Of a stretch of 64,000 nt of DNA, positions 24,579 to 32,856 are shown in pieces (within the stretch, counting starts at the first letter, position 1; each line of letters begins with the position of its first letter). The notes beneath the pieces are model-generated. The model was not told the DNA's origin. It saw only the letters and a program-made list of their open reading frames with translations, and ran no database searches. Source of the stretch: a virus; IMG/VR virus record IMGVR_UViG_3300044998_001357, positions 1 to 64,000 of that record; one strand, written 5' to 3'. The translations under genes were made by a program, and so were the position numbers.

Positions 24579-25652
24579 GCACGTCGAGGACTCGGCTCGG
24601 GACTACAGGGTCCATGCGACCTACGGCCCCGAGCCGAGTGCCTGCATCCACTGCGGCAATGGCACGAAGCTGTACCGGCACGGCACTCGTGAGCAACTGT
24701 TGATGGACCTGCCCGCCCACGGCAAGCTCACCCGCAATCGCTACCGCTGTCAGGACTGCGGCAAGACCTTCCTCCAGCCCTTGCACGACGTGGACGAGCG
24801 GTCGCCGATGAAGTCGGCGTGGACGAGAAGACCGTCCGCAATCTGTTCCGGGCCTACATCGAACGGCTGGACAGCACCACCGTATTCGACACGCCCGAGT
24901 GGATGGGAATAGATGAAGTCCACCTGCTGAGAAAGCCTCGCTGTGTCCTGACCAACATCAAGGAGCGGACCATCATCGCCGTGCTGGAGAAGCGGACCAA
25001 GAAGGTCGTACTGGCCCACCTGAAAGCCATGCCCGACAAGGACCGCATCAAGGTCGTCACGATGGATATGTGGGGGCCGTACTACGACGCCGTGTCCGAG
25101 GTACTGCCCGACGCCGACATCATCATCGACAAGTTCTATGTCGTTCGCATGGCGAGTGCGGCGATGGAGGCGGTCAGGAAGTCGCTGCGGGCCGGGTTGG
25201 AGGCCAAGACTCGCAGGAAGTTGATGCACGACCGCTTCATCCTGCTTCGACGGAACCGTGACCTGAAGCCAGAGCAACTAGAGACGCTGGGCCAGTGGTC
25301 GCAGATGTTCGCAGAGGCGTACAAGCTCAAGGAGGACTTCTATGACCTCTGGAGCATCCCACAGAAGTCAGACGCCAAGGCCGCTTACAAGACGTGGCGG
25401 AACTCCATCAAGGGCACGGAACTGCTGACCGCCTTCCAGCCGCTCCTGACCGCCATGCACAACTGGGAGACGCCCATCTTCGCCTACTGGGACCACCGGG
25501 CCACGAACGCCTTGACTGAGGCCCTAGACGGTGTGGCGAAGTTGATGCAGCGGCAGGGGCGGGGCTACTCCTTCGAGGCCATCCGTGCCAAGATGCTCTA
25601 CTCGCCGACGCTCCAGAAGCAGCAGGCGAGGCCGTGCCACCGCTCCCTCTAG
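24553..25652 (+). pseudogene. ISL3-family transposase, frameshifted with deletion
   Basis: N-terminal frame (24553 to about 24790) has the ISL3 zinc finger (CIHCG and CQDCGKTF). The conserved sequence then resumes one frame away at about 24795 with VADEVGVDEKTVRNLF. In intact ISL3 proteins roughly 25 residues separate these parts, so a short internal deletion removed part of the helix-turn-helix and broke the frame. The DDE residues remain (GIDEVH, TMDMW, and a late glutamate in NALTEAL). I found no terminal inverted repeats, so it is a remnant rather than an active IS. Confidence 0.8.
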
Positions 25653-25891
25653 GCACAAATATCGATGCCCTGCTCCTAATGTTAGAAGCAGAAAAGCGGT
25701 GCCCTAGAGAGTCGAAATACTTGTTTCCAAATAGCCGGTTTTAGCACGAAAGAAGGGGAGAAAAGGGACGGAAGACCGGCCAACCGGAACATTTTACCTT
25801 ATAGCACAAGAATATTTCCGGTATTAAATCGCACCTTTTCCGCCACACTAAACTGTTCTATCCAATCTATCCAACAGAAAGCGAGACGAAA

Positions 25892-26266
25892 ATGGCAGGC
25901 ATCAAGGTTTGTGTAACCCTCCAAGACATCAAGAATGGCCGACCAGGAGAGTGCAACCTCTGCCCAATTGCCCTGGCTCTGACTCGGGTGACTAAAGACA
26001 GGGAAGTGATGGTCTACAATAAAGACTACATCATCTGGATAGAGGTGGGGGGACATACTCTCTTGGCACCACCGGAGGTCCAGCGGTTTGTGCGGATGTT
26101 CGATAAGCAACCTCGGACGGGCGATGGCTACATCGACATCTACCACAAGAATTACAACCCACCCATACCCTTCGAGTTTGAATTGCCGGATGTGGGTGGC
26201 CCAGAATGGCAGGAGCCGTGCTGTCACTGCGCACAAGCAGAACTGGACGGTGAGCAGTGTGACTAG
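25892..26266 (+). CDS. Phage protein with CxxCP motif, unknown
   Basis: 124 residues. The opening pattern (VTLQDIKNGRPGECNLCPIALAL) resembles a small family scattered in phages and environmental bacteria: a Gly-Cys-x-x-Cys-Pro-Ile/Val-Ala segment followed by a PPEVQRFVRMFD helix. A second cysteine cluster (CCHC) closes the protein. Function unknown. Confidence 0.65.
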   Translation: MAGIKVCVTLQDIKNGRPGECNLCPIALALTRVTKDREVMVYNKDYIIWIEVGGHTLLAPPEVQRFVRMFDKQPRTGDGYIDIYHKNYNPPIPFEFELPDVGGPEWQEPCCHCAQAELDGEQCD

Positions 26267-26471
26267 GCTGTTCTGCCCAATCTACCCGACTTTATCCTTA
26301 CAAGCAGTACGCACTGACCCTATCTCAGATAGACCAGTACTGAAGCGTTCGGCTGTCCGATTGGGTGGCATAATAGGGACGGTGAGACATGCGCCGATAG
26401 CGGCCTAACGAACAACTGTACCTCTCCCTGGGCAACGCACGCTGATTGCCGGATTCGGAGGGCGATAGCCC

Positions 26472-26777
26472 ATGACGGAGAATGAAAAGAATACCAGTGT
26501 TCGCCTGGCTTTTGCCGAGTTGTTCGGGGAGTATCAGGAGATGGCCGTCGTCTCCCTTCTGCGCGAACGACCGGCTGGGGAGAAATTAACCGCCCGGGAA
26601 CTACGGCTGGTGGTCGAATACATCACCCACCTCAATCGACCCGACCGTTTGCGAACCAACGCCGAGACCTTCCGCGAGGGGGAGTTCTCGAAGAAGTTGT
26701 GTCGCCTCCTAGGCTTCGCCACACCAGAGGATGTGTTCGACCGGTATGGTCGTTATGGGAGCGCGATTATTGTATAA
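26472..26777 (+). CDS. Unknown 101-residue helical protein
   Basis: Start after GGAGGGCG. Helical with a basic middle (TARELRLVVEYITHLNRPDRL); could be DNA-binding but no helix-turn-helix is certain. Confidence 0.6.
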   Translation: MTENEKNTSVRLAFAELFGEYQEMAVVSLLRERPAGEKLTARELRLVVEYITHLNRPDRLRTNAETFREGEFSKKLCRLLGFATPEDVFDRYGRYGSAIIV

Positions 26778-26896
26778 CCACTAAAGAACAGGGGGTCGAA
26801 CGAATGACCTTGCGTACACTCGGTTATACTTTATGCTAGGGCTGGGACTATTTAAGCAGGAGAAAAGACAACTTCACCACATTCTTGGGCACGACG

Positions 26897-27130
26897 ATGA
26901 GCAACGTATGGAACCGAGCCACCCTGGTGGGACAAACCTTCGGGCGGCTCACGGTGATGTCCTATACTAATCGTAGACTATCCACTGGACATATCGTCTG
27001 GTTTTGTCGCTGCGAGTGCGGCGGCAGCGCCGAAGCAACAACCGCCAATCTTCGGTCGGGAAATACGCAATCCTGTGGCTGCCTCCAGCGGGAGCGTAGC
27101 AGGAAACCAAACACTGAACGCTCCACTTGA
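26897..27130 (+). CDS. Zinc-ribbon protein of HNH-associated type
   Basis: 77 residues. Pattern LVGQTFGRLTV, then WFCRCECGG and SGNTQSCGCL is the short zinc-binding DNA-recognition module often found beside HNH/AP2 homing endonucleases in phages. No nuclease domain follows, so it is a stand-alone or truncated module. An in-frame TTG at 26885 is an alternative start. Confidence 0.7.
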   Translation: MSNVWNRATLVGQTFGRLTVMSYTNRRLSTGHIVWFCRCECGGSAEATTANLRSGNTQSCGCLQRERSRKPNTERST

Positions 27131-27204
27131 GACTTTGACGCTAAAATCGCACGAGTGCTTAGTGGGGGTTCGAGTATATCTAGGACACCTAATGAGGAAT
27201 AAGT

Positions 27205-27600
27205 ATGGTGATGCAAACATTCACGATTGATAAACTGGTGGATACTCTCGGACTGGAAACTGTCAGCGAGTATATCAGGGAACTCCTGGGCGAAGAACCC
27301 AAGGCCGACGCAACACTCGACTTTGAGCGTCGGTGCGCAGTCGAGAATAAGTGGTGGCAGGCTGAAGTACGACTGGCTCGACTAAGCGAGCAATACGCCG
27401 TCATGTGGGAGTGGTGTTACGAGAATGGTGATGCCAATCATACCCTCATCGAGGTGGGCCACACCGACGAATTTCTCTGGGACAAGATGCGAGACTTCGC
27501 CCGACAGCTAGACATTCCTTCAGGCGACGGAACGATTCGATTGGGGGAGATTACCTACAAACCTGCCGTCTGGCACGACATCGAAACTCACGACGAGTGA
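27205..27600 (+). CDS. Unknown 131-residue acidic protein
   Basis: Mostly helical and acidic with several Trp (ENKWWQAEVRLARL, VMWEWCYENG). Followed by a good terminator, so it ends a transcription unit. Confidence 0.65.
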   Translation: MVMQTFTIDKLVDTLGLETVSEYIRELLGEEPKADATLDFERRCAVENKWWQAEVRLARLSEQYAVMWEWCYENGDANHTLIEVGHTDEFLWDKMRDFARQLDIPSGDGTIRLGEITYKPAVWHDIETHDE

Positions 27601-27619
27601 GCCAATCATCCATCGCAGG

Positions 27620-27651
27620 AGCCGGGTAAAATCTACCCGGCTTTTTCATTT
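27620..27651 (+). terminator. Rho-independent terminator
   Basis: AGCCGGGTA/TACCCGGCT stem (9 bp), 5-base loop, then TTTTCATTTT. Confidence 0.85.
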
Positions 27652-27665
27652 TAATGGAATAAAAG

Positions 27666-28277
27666 ATGAGCTCGAAAAAGGCCGACGTGAAACTTACGCT
27701 ATATGAGAGGGGATTGCTTCGCTACATTGGGATACCTGTCCGGGTGGGCGGAAAGTCACTCCAGGAGTTACATGAATTCTTTGGGTCGGACTGGCCGATT
27801 GAGGCTTCTCTTAAGAAGCTTATCTTTTGTGAGCTAGTGAAAAAATGTATTACAGAAGAATACTATGATTTTACAGAGAAGGGTGGCAAAACTCTTTTCT
27901 GGTTCAATCACCATTTTCCCAGCGCCATCCAACTAGCGACACTAAAAAGGATTAAACTAGGCCTAGGAACTCACTTATCCGCCGATGAAAAAGAGGTAGC
28001 GAATAAACTTATCCAGGCTGGCTGGGTAAAGATAGCAAACGATAGTCGCTTTATTCTTACTGAAACAGGCTATCTTGTCTCTCGATGGATTGAAAGTGAG
28101 TGGATTGTCAAAGAAGACCAAATCGCCATCCAGGTCATCCAAAGTTCGCCGTTTGGTTTCGATGTTCCGCTCGGGGTCTTGGCCGACTGGGCCGAAGAAA
28201 CGGACCATCCCGAGGCGGCAACTGTCCGGATTATGCACTGGGTAAAGGAAAAGATTGGGCCATGGAAATCCAGCTGA
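27666..28277 (+). CDS. Unknown protein, winged-helix-like, AT-rich
   Basis: 203 residues, visibly more AT-rich than its neighbours. Two segments look like winged helices (residues 10-75 and 95-140 with LTETGYLVSRW). The C-terminus VLADWAEETDHPEAATVRIM resembles the short helical pair that ends many Gemmata proteins. Transfer from another source is possible. Confidence 0.6.
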   Translation: MSSKKADVKLTLYERGLLRYIGIPVRVGGKSLQELHEFFGSDWPIEASLKKLIFCELVKKCITEEYYDFTEKGGKTLFWFNHHFPSAIQLATLKRIKLGLGTHLSADEKEVANKLIQAGWVKIANDSRFILTETGYLVSRWIESEWIVKEDQIAIQVIQSSPFGFDVPLGVLADWAEETDHPEAATVRIMHWVKEKIGPWKSS

Positions 28278-28405
28278 CAGTCGAAGGTTGACCAAGCTAT
28301 CTTTGATGCTATTGTTTGGCTATCAAGGAGAGGTCAATCCCGGGATACCTACCGTGGAGTTGGTCACCGAATTAATATCTCCGGTTCCGAAAGAGGGGGT
28401 GGATA

Positions 28406-28663
28406 GTGGATATCGCCGGAATGGTACGGGATGGTTATTTGAAGCTGCAAGCCATGACCCGTGACGCCAGCTGGGAGGATTATCAAGTCCTCACCCAGGG
28501 GAAGCCTTACCAAATCGTGATTCAGAAAGCGGAAGCCTATAAGGTTATGGTCTATCGGGCCATCGAACGAGGCCCCAATATTCCCGACCGAATCGGCGCG
28601 GTTTATGTCGAATTGATGGATGCATTTGAGGAGGCAAGCGAATGGATATCCGACAAGTTGTGA
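28406..28663 (+). CDS. Unknown 85-residue protein, GTG start
   Basis: GTG after GAGGGG. Helical, amphipathic (VYVELMDAFEEASEWI). Between it and the previous gene (28278-28405) I see no supported gene. Confidence 0.55.
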   Translation: MDIAGMVRDGYLKLQAMTRDASWEDYQVLTQGKPYQIVIQKAEAYKVMVYRAIERGPNIPDRIGAVYVELMDAFEEASEWISDKL

Positions 28664-28949
28664 CGACGACGGCGAGCTTTTGTTGTTGTTGGGCAGGCAA
28701 GAGGAGCGGCTTACCTCTTGCCTCCGACTGACTCCACTGGACGGCGAATCCGCACTGCAAAAGCTTGACCTGGCCTTCACCCAGGTTCTTGGAACGGGAA
28801 CTCGGACGCCACCCGACCACAATCGTCTTCTTCTCCTCCTGAGTGACCCTTCCTGCCGGAACGGGTCACTTTTTTTGTGCCCTTTTAGGCTTCGACAATA
28901 CGTGTACCGAAGTACACTATAAGAGGCGAAGAAAATTCCGGCACTGGCC
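28664..28949 (+). other. Gap with terminator and promoter
   Basis: About 290 bases. Open frames cross it but run through the terminator at 28842, so I do not call them. Confidence 0.5.
28842..28876 (+). terminator. Rho-independent terminator
   Basis: AGTGACCC/GGGTCACT (8 bp, 13-base loop) followed by seven T. Confidence 0.8.
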
Positions 28950-28978
28950 TTGATGCTATGATTGAAGCTGTGTAATAT
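28950..28978 (+). promoter_or_regulatory. Sigma70-type promoter
   Basis: TTGATG (28950-28955), 17-base spacer, TAATAT (28973-28978). It lies just after a terminator and before the 29004-29933 unit. Confidence 0.62.
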
Positions 28979-29003
28979 GCTATGTGGAAGCTAGGAGTCA
29001 CCG

Positions 29004-29081
29004 ATGCAGCAACTGTTCGAGGCGATGTACACAATCGCTCTCTTGGTCTGTTTCTTTATCGCCCTACTCAGGAGGGAGTAA
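29004..29081 (+). CDS. 25-residue membrane peptide
   Basis: ATG after TAGGAG; peptide is one hydrophobic helix (YTIALLVCFFIALL) ending RRE. It is first in the unit from the promoter at 28950 and its stop touches the next ATG. Phages often encode such short membrane peptides (inhibitors, lysis control). Confidence 0.5.
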   Translation: MQQLFEAMYTIALLVCFFIALLRRE

Positions 29082-29441
29082 ATGATGAGCGAACTCGGAT
29101 TGAAAGAAATCCGCGTTGTGAGCACACGCCCATCCCGCGTTGGCCCCAAAAGAAGAACGACTCGCGAGAAGCCCTTGCGAACAGGAGTTGAACTGGCATC
29201 TGAACGGTACGCTCTTGGGCAGGATATCTGGACGGGCCTAGCTCTCCAGGGCGAGGATGCTCGACAGTGGCTGCGAATCTTCTTCCAAGTGGAAGAGGAG
29301 CACGGCTGGGCCACGAGCGTCGAGTCGATAATCGAGGTTCGTGGCGACCACGTAACGGTCGCTCTGCAAGACGGCAGGAAGAAGATTGTTGTTCGACACG
29401 TCTCGTCGCGTCTCGCAGAGGATGGCGAAAAACAGAGCTAA
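29082..29441 (+). CDS. Unknown 119-residue basic protein
   Basis: Start after GGAGGG (a second ATG follows at 29085). Basic N-terminus (PSRVGPKRRTTREKPLR) then mixed; VRGDHVTVALQDGRKKIVV is a strand pair. Unknown. Confidence 0.6.
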   Translation: MMSELGLKEIRVVSTRPSRVGPKRRTTREKPLRTGVELASERYALGQDIWTGLALQGEDARQWLRIFFQVEEEHGWATSVESIIEVRGDHVTVALQDGRKKIVVRHVSSRLAEDGEKQS

Positions 29442-29456
29442 TCAGAGGATAGGAAG

Positions 29457-29933
29457 ATGAAGCGTATCATCGAAATGAAGCCCATCCAGGAACTCACCAA
29501 CGAAATCAACAAGAATATGGAAGAGTCGCTCCAGCGGGTCCGTGAGAACTACCAACGCAAGTTGAGGAACATGGAAGAGCACCGGCGGCTGATTCCCTTG
29601 CTCGACGCCGAGGGCGTGCCGCTGGAAGTCTACAAGTGGGACCAACTGGAGACGCTCTGTATCAACCTAGGAAAGAAACCCCAGACCAAGAAGGGCCGAC
29701 AGCAATTCGTACGGTGGCTTCAGGCCATTCGTCGGGTTGTTGATTGCCCCCTGGTGAACCAGGGGACAGTGATTCCCAATAGCCGCACACGCGAGGTAGA
29801 GGTAACACTCTGCCCCACTAATTATCCTGACCTGCGGGTTAAGTACCGCGACAAGCTACCCAAGGACGCCAAGTGTAAAGTGGTGCGCAAGCGGGTACGG
29901 TACACGGAAGTACAGCTTGTATGTGAAGACTGA
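29457..29933 (+). CDS. Unknown 158-residue basic coiled-coil protein
   Basis: Start after GAGGAT. Residues 5-45 form a charged coiled coil (LTNEINKNMEESLQRVR); the rest is basic and mixed. Terminator follows at once. Confidence 0.6.
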   Translation: MKRIIEMKPIQELTNEINKNMEESLQRVRENYQRKLRNMEEHRRLIPLLDAEGVPLEVYKWDQLETLCINLGKKPQTKKGRQQFVRWLQAIRRVVDCPLVNQGTVIPNSRTREVEVTLCPTNYPDLRVKYRDKLPKDAKCKVVRKRVRYTEVQLVCED

Positions 29934-29947
29934 TTTGTTGGGCGGTA

Positions 29948-29979
29948 AGGGTGGGGAAACAAATCCCCACCCTCTTTTT
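29948..29979 (+). terminator. Rho-independent terminator
   Basis: AGGGTGGGGA/TCCCCACCCT, 10-bp stem, 6-base loop, then CTTTTT. Confidence 0.87.
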
Positions 29980-29990
29980 CGGGAGGTAAG

Positions 29991-30737
29991 ATGCGGTTTC
30001 GCTACGATACTTCGCTCGCCAAGCTTGCTCGTTTTGCCGAGAAAGAACCTGAGGAAGCCGACTTGCCCGGCTTTGGGCCTTGTATTGTGGTGACGTTTCG
30101 TAATGGCAGAGCGATTCTCCACCACAGGGTCCAAAAAAGGGGAAAATTGGAGCACTGTAAAATAACGTGCGAGCATGCGAATGTTTGGAAACATTTCGCT
30201 GATATAAGTAAGGTAATTTCAGAACTCGCTGGTGGAAGGCGATATAAAAGAATTGGTACTCTGTTGATTGACGTGAAAATTACATCATCGCCCAATTGCC
30301 GGGAACTAATCGCACGCGTTCATCTCACGAACCAGCCGCCTAGCAATTACGGTTTTGCCGCCAAAGAGAAGATTCTATCTCGGACGGTGGTTTTTAATTC
30401 GCAGAAACACCCAGAGCAACTAGGCGTTTGCCTGTCCTTTATTCGCGGTCTTGAGCCAGGAGTTTTTCTGGATTTCTTGATGGATGAAACGCATGAGAAA
30501 TCCAAGGCAGACATCTGGAAACTGGCTGAGTGTTCAACTAAACGAGAATTCAGTCCTGGGTATCCTGTTGCACCCGCTGAGATTCTCGATAACAGCGATA
30601 TAAAGAAGAAAATCTCTATATATCTTTTTGGTAAAGTAGTTCTCATAAAATCCCAAAATGCAGGCGATGTGGTTATCGACAGTATAAATTACAACCTGTA
30701 TAGGGACTGGAACCATCTTGTAAAGGTGTATGGTTGA
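29991..30737 (+). CDS. Unknown 248-residue protein
   Basis: Start after GGGAGG. Beta-rich, AT-richer in its second half. No motif or family recognised. Confidence 0.65.
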   Translation: MRFRYDTSLAKLARFAEKEPEEADLPGFGPCIVVTFRNGRAILHHRVQKRGKLEHCKITCEHANVWKHFADISKVISELAGGRRYKRIGTLLIDVKITSSPNCRELIARVHLTNQPPSNYGFAAKEKILSRTVVFNSQKHPEQLGVCLSFIRGLEPGVFLDFLMDETHEKSKADIWKLAECSTKREFSPGYPVAPAEILDNSDIKKKISIYLFGKVVLIKSQNAGDVVIDSINYNLYRDWNHLVKVYG

Positions 30738-30780
30738 AAAATACTACCTCCGTTTACCATCGCAGTAAGGAGGCCCGACG

Positions 30781-31542
30781 ATGGCAGTACAATACGCAAC
30801 CGGTATCCGAATCCTTGACAACCTGGTTCTTTCAACAGTAGAGTCGTTTGATGGACAGCTTCTCCAGTATTGGCACGAGGAATTTAACGCTATCAGCGAG
30901 CTTTTCGTTGTGGACGCTGTGGTAACGGTAGATGCAACCAAGCCGATTCTGGCGAAAGCCGCAAAGTACCGAAAATACCGAAAATTGGTGAAGCACACCA
31001 GGAACCAAATGACCCTAAGCCGAACTCCAAATGCCGGTAAAATGGTGAGGTATGGTGACAAGGTAGGGTTGGTGACTCATTATCAAGGTGGCCGATGCCG
31101 GGTCGAAATCGATAGTAAATCAGTGCTTGTTGACTCTAGTCATGTTCAAGTAATCGAGCCAGAGCAATACATGCAAGGGAAGCTTGTTTGTTCTTTATGC
31201 TATTCCACCACCAATAAAAAGTCTATCCTTTGGGTTCTGGTTCGTGGAGTAACACACGCCACCTGCCTAAAATGTTACACCAGCCATGTTCTGGAGGGTA
31301 ATGCTCATATTCGAATTGGGTCTCGGGTAAGGCACCCGGCTGAGTTTATCACACCGCCAGGAAACCAGGATGATTTTGAAGATGGCTTCCTCAGGGCGAT
31401 TGCTCAAAACCAGGATAACACGACCGACTGGCTCATCTACGCCGACTATCTGGAGGAACGGGGATGGCCCATGGACACCCAACGCGCCGAACTCATTCGG
31501 AGGACGCTTGATGAAGCGAGGACCACGACCACGACCCATTGA
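30781..31542 (+). CDS. TIGR02996-type domain protein with zinc ribbon
   Basis: 253 residues. Residues about 85-125 form a small beta barrel (GDKVGLVTHYQGGRCRVEI), followed by a zinc ribbon (CSLCY and CLKCY). The C-terminus, from about 205, has the repeat-companion pattern: FLRAIAQNQDN, then WLIYADYLEERGWP and RAELIRR. This domain is known chiefly from Gemmata and some myxobacteria, with unknown role, and it points to the host lineage. It overlaps the HNH gene start by 32 bases. Confidence 0.72.
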   Translation: MAVQYATGIRILDNLVLSTVESFDGQLLQYWHEEFNAISELFVVDAVVTVDATKPILAKAAKYRKYRKLVKHTRNQMTLSRTPNAGKMVRYGDKVGLVTHYQGGRCRVEIDSKSVLVDSSHVQVIEPEQYMQGKLVCSLCYSTTNKKSILWVLVRGVTHATCLKCYTSHVLEGNAHIRIGSRVRHPAEFITPPGNQDDFEDGFLRAIAQNQDNTTDWLIYADYLEERGWPMDTQRAELIRRTLDEARTTTTTH

Positions 31543-32095
31543 AGAGCGTTTTCAAGACTACCTCCAAAAAGGGGGCGATGAAGAGTGTTGGGGATGGCTG
31601 GGACCGGTAAATCGCCAAGGATATCCCACCCTGGGTCGGGGCGGAAAAGGTGCCGGACAGGCCTCGGCAAGGATTCTGGCCTACCGGCTGGCACACCTGG
31701 TCGAACCCGAGGGGCTTGTGGTCACTACCTGCGGTAAGACCGATTGCCTCAATCCACGGCACCTCCAACTGGTTTCCCAAAAACCCGGCCGGACTGCTGC
31801 CGGTCGACTATGGGCAAAGGTGCTTAAAGGGGGTTCTGGGGATTGCTGGGTCTGGCAGGGTAGCACAACCAACGGCTACGGCTACATCTCGATGGGTCGC
31901 GGCGTTTACATGCCGGCTCACCGCCTGGTCTGGCAACTGGAACGAGGAGAGATTCCTCAGGGTCTGCTGGTTCGCCAGAAATGTGAGAATCGGCTTTGCT
32001 GCAATCCGGAGCATCTTTTCCTGGCGTTAAACGCGCAGGATAGCCCGGAGGTGTCCGAAATTGTTGTGCAGCGATGGCTAATGTTTAGCCGATAA
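31511..32095 (+). CDS. HNH endonuclease with two HNH repeats
   Basis: 194 residues built from two tandem HNH_3-like units. Each has CWxW, GYxxLGRG/GYGYISMGRG, a central AYRLAHL or AHRLVWQL and a final CGKTDCLNPRHL or CENRLCCNPEHL. Only the second keeps the canonical AHR histidine and zinc-like cysteines together; the first has AYR instead. Such free-standing nucleases spread as homing endonucleases between phages. Confidence 0.8.
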   Translation: MKRGPRPRPIEERFQDYLQKGGDEECWGWLGPVNRQGYPTLGRGGKGAGQASARILAYRLAHLVEPEGLVVTTCGKTDCLNPRHLQLVSQKPGRTAAGRLWAKVLKGGSGDCWVWQGSTTNGYGYISMGRGVYMPAHRLVWQLERGEIPQGLLVRQKCENRLCCNPEHLFLALNAQDSPEVSEIVVQRWLMFSR

Positions 32096-32171
32096 CCATC
32101 CACATGTCGATGCCAGAGAATGTTTGTCTTAAAAAACAACGAGCAGCCGACCTGGATTCCTTGTCGACCAG

Positions 32172-32207
32172 AAAAAACCCCTCCTGGAAAACTATCCTGG
32201 AGGGGTT
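32172..32207 (-). terminator. Minus-strand terminator behind the ygiQ remnant
   Basis: AACCCCTCC/GGAGGGGTT stem; on the minus strand a six-T tract follows. It lies where the terminator of the ygiQ-like gene would be expected. Confidence 0.7.
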
Positions 32208-32444
32208 ACGTTCAGTTTGTCCCATAAGGTCAACCTAAGCTCTTTGAGCATTCGGATGGCCTCGTTCCGACGGGCCGGCTCGCAATCCGCTCCGCCACAC
32301 TCTTGGCGAATCGCAGGCGTCTTGCGAGGCACGATACCACGGTAAGGACCAACACAATTGCAACTGCCCACAAAACCAATTATCTGCCATGATGAACCCC
32401 CTTTCCTGTGACCTGGGACACGGTCTAAAGGAGTATACGTACCT

Positions 32445-32822
32445 TCAGATGGGATATTTTCGTTTCGCGGTTTTTCGACCCGGCCTATATCCTTTACCCG
32501 GAACGTCCTGCTTTTTCGGTCTTGGTGGCGTGTGATAGTGGTCTTTTTGAATGGCCTGATTAGCCCTTTCCCAAGGCCTCGGGCGGTGGGTTGGCAGGGA
32601 TAAGACAATCGCAGCCGTTGCCGATGAGGTCTGCTCGTCCCGCCTCGATGAGAGCCCGTCGCACCTCGAAATAGTTCTCGGGCTTGAAAAACTGAAGCAT
32701 CGCCCGCTGCATCTTGCGGTCTTTAAGTTGTTTGGCCACATAGACTTCCGCGCCGGTGAAGGAGGCCCGGTTTGTATAGTAAAGTGTCGTAGCGATGTCG
32801 AACGGGTAGACACTTTGCTGTT
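32445..32822 (-). pseudogene. 3' remnant of a YgiQ-family radical SAM gene
   Basis: Read on the minus strand from about 32820, one frame gives YPFDIATTLYYTNRASFTGA, then DRKMQRAMLQFFKPENYFEV and IGNGCDCLIPANPPPEAL, the typical C-terminal part (DUF3362 region) of YgiQ-family proteins. A one-base change in a G/A run near 32570 moves the frame, after which ANQAIQKDHYHT and GYRPGRKTAKRK continue the usual basic tail and end at 32445. The catalytic radical-SAM domain is missing; the break lies within 40 bases of the serine recombinase start. Confidence 0.8.
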
Positions 32823-32856
32823 CTCATGGTACGTTCTCCTTTCAGGAGGATTTGCC

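Noticed and set aside
28620-28922. 100-codon ORF overlapping 28406 gene
   Set aside because: Crosses a good terminator and has Leu runs from a repetitive stretch; no ribosome site.
32445-32813. Intact minus-strand gene
   Set aside because: Conserved YgiQ sequence is in two frames joined by a one-base shift, and the N-terminal domain is absent, so a remnant is the better reading.
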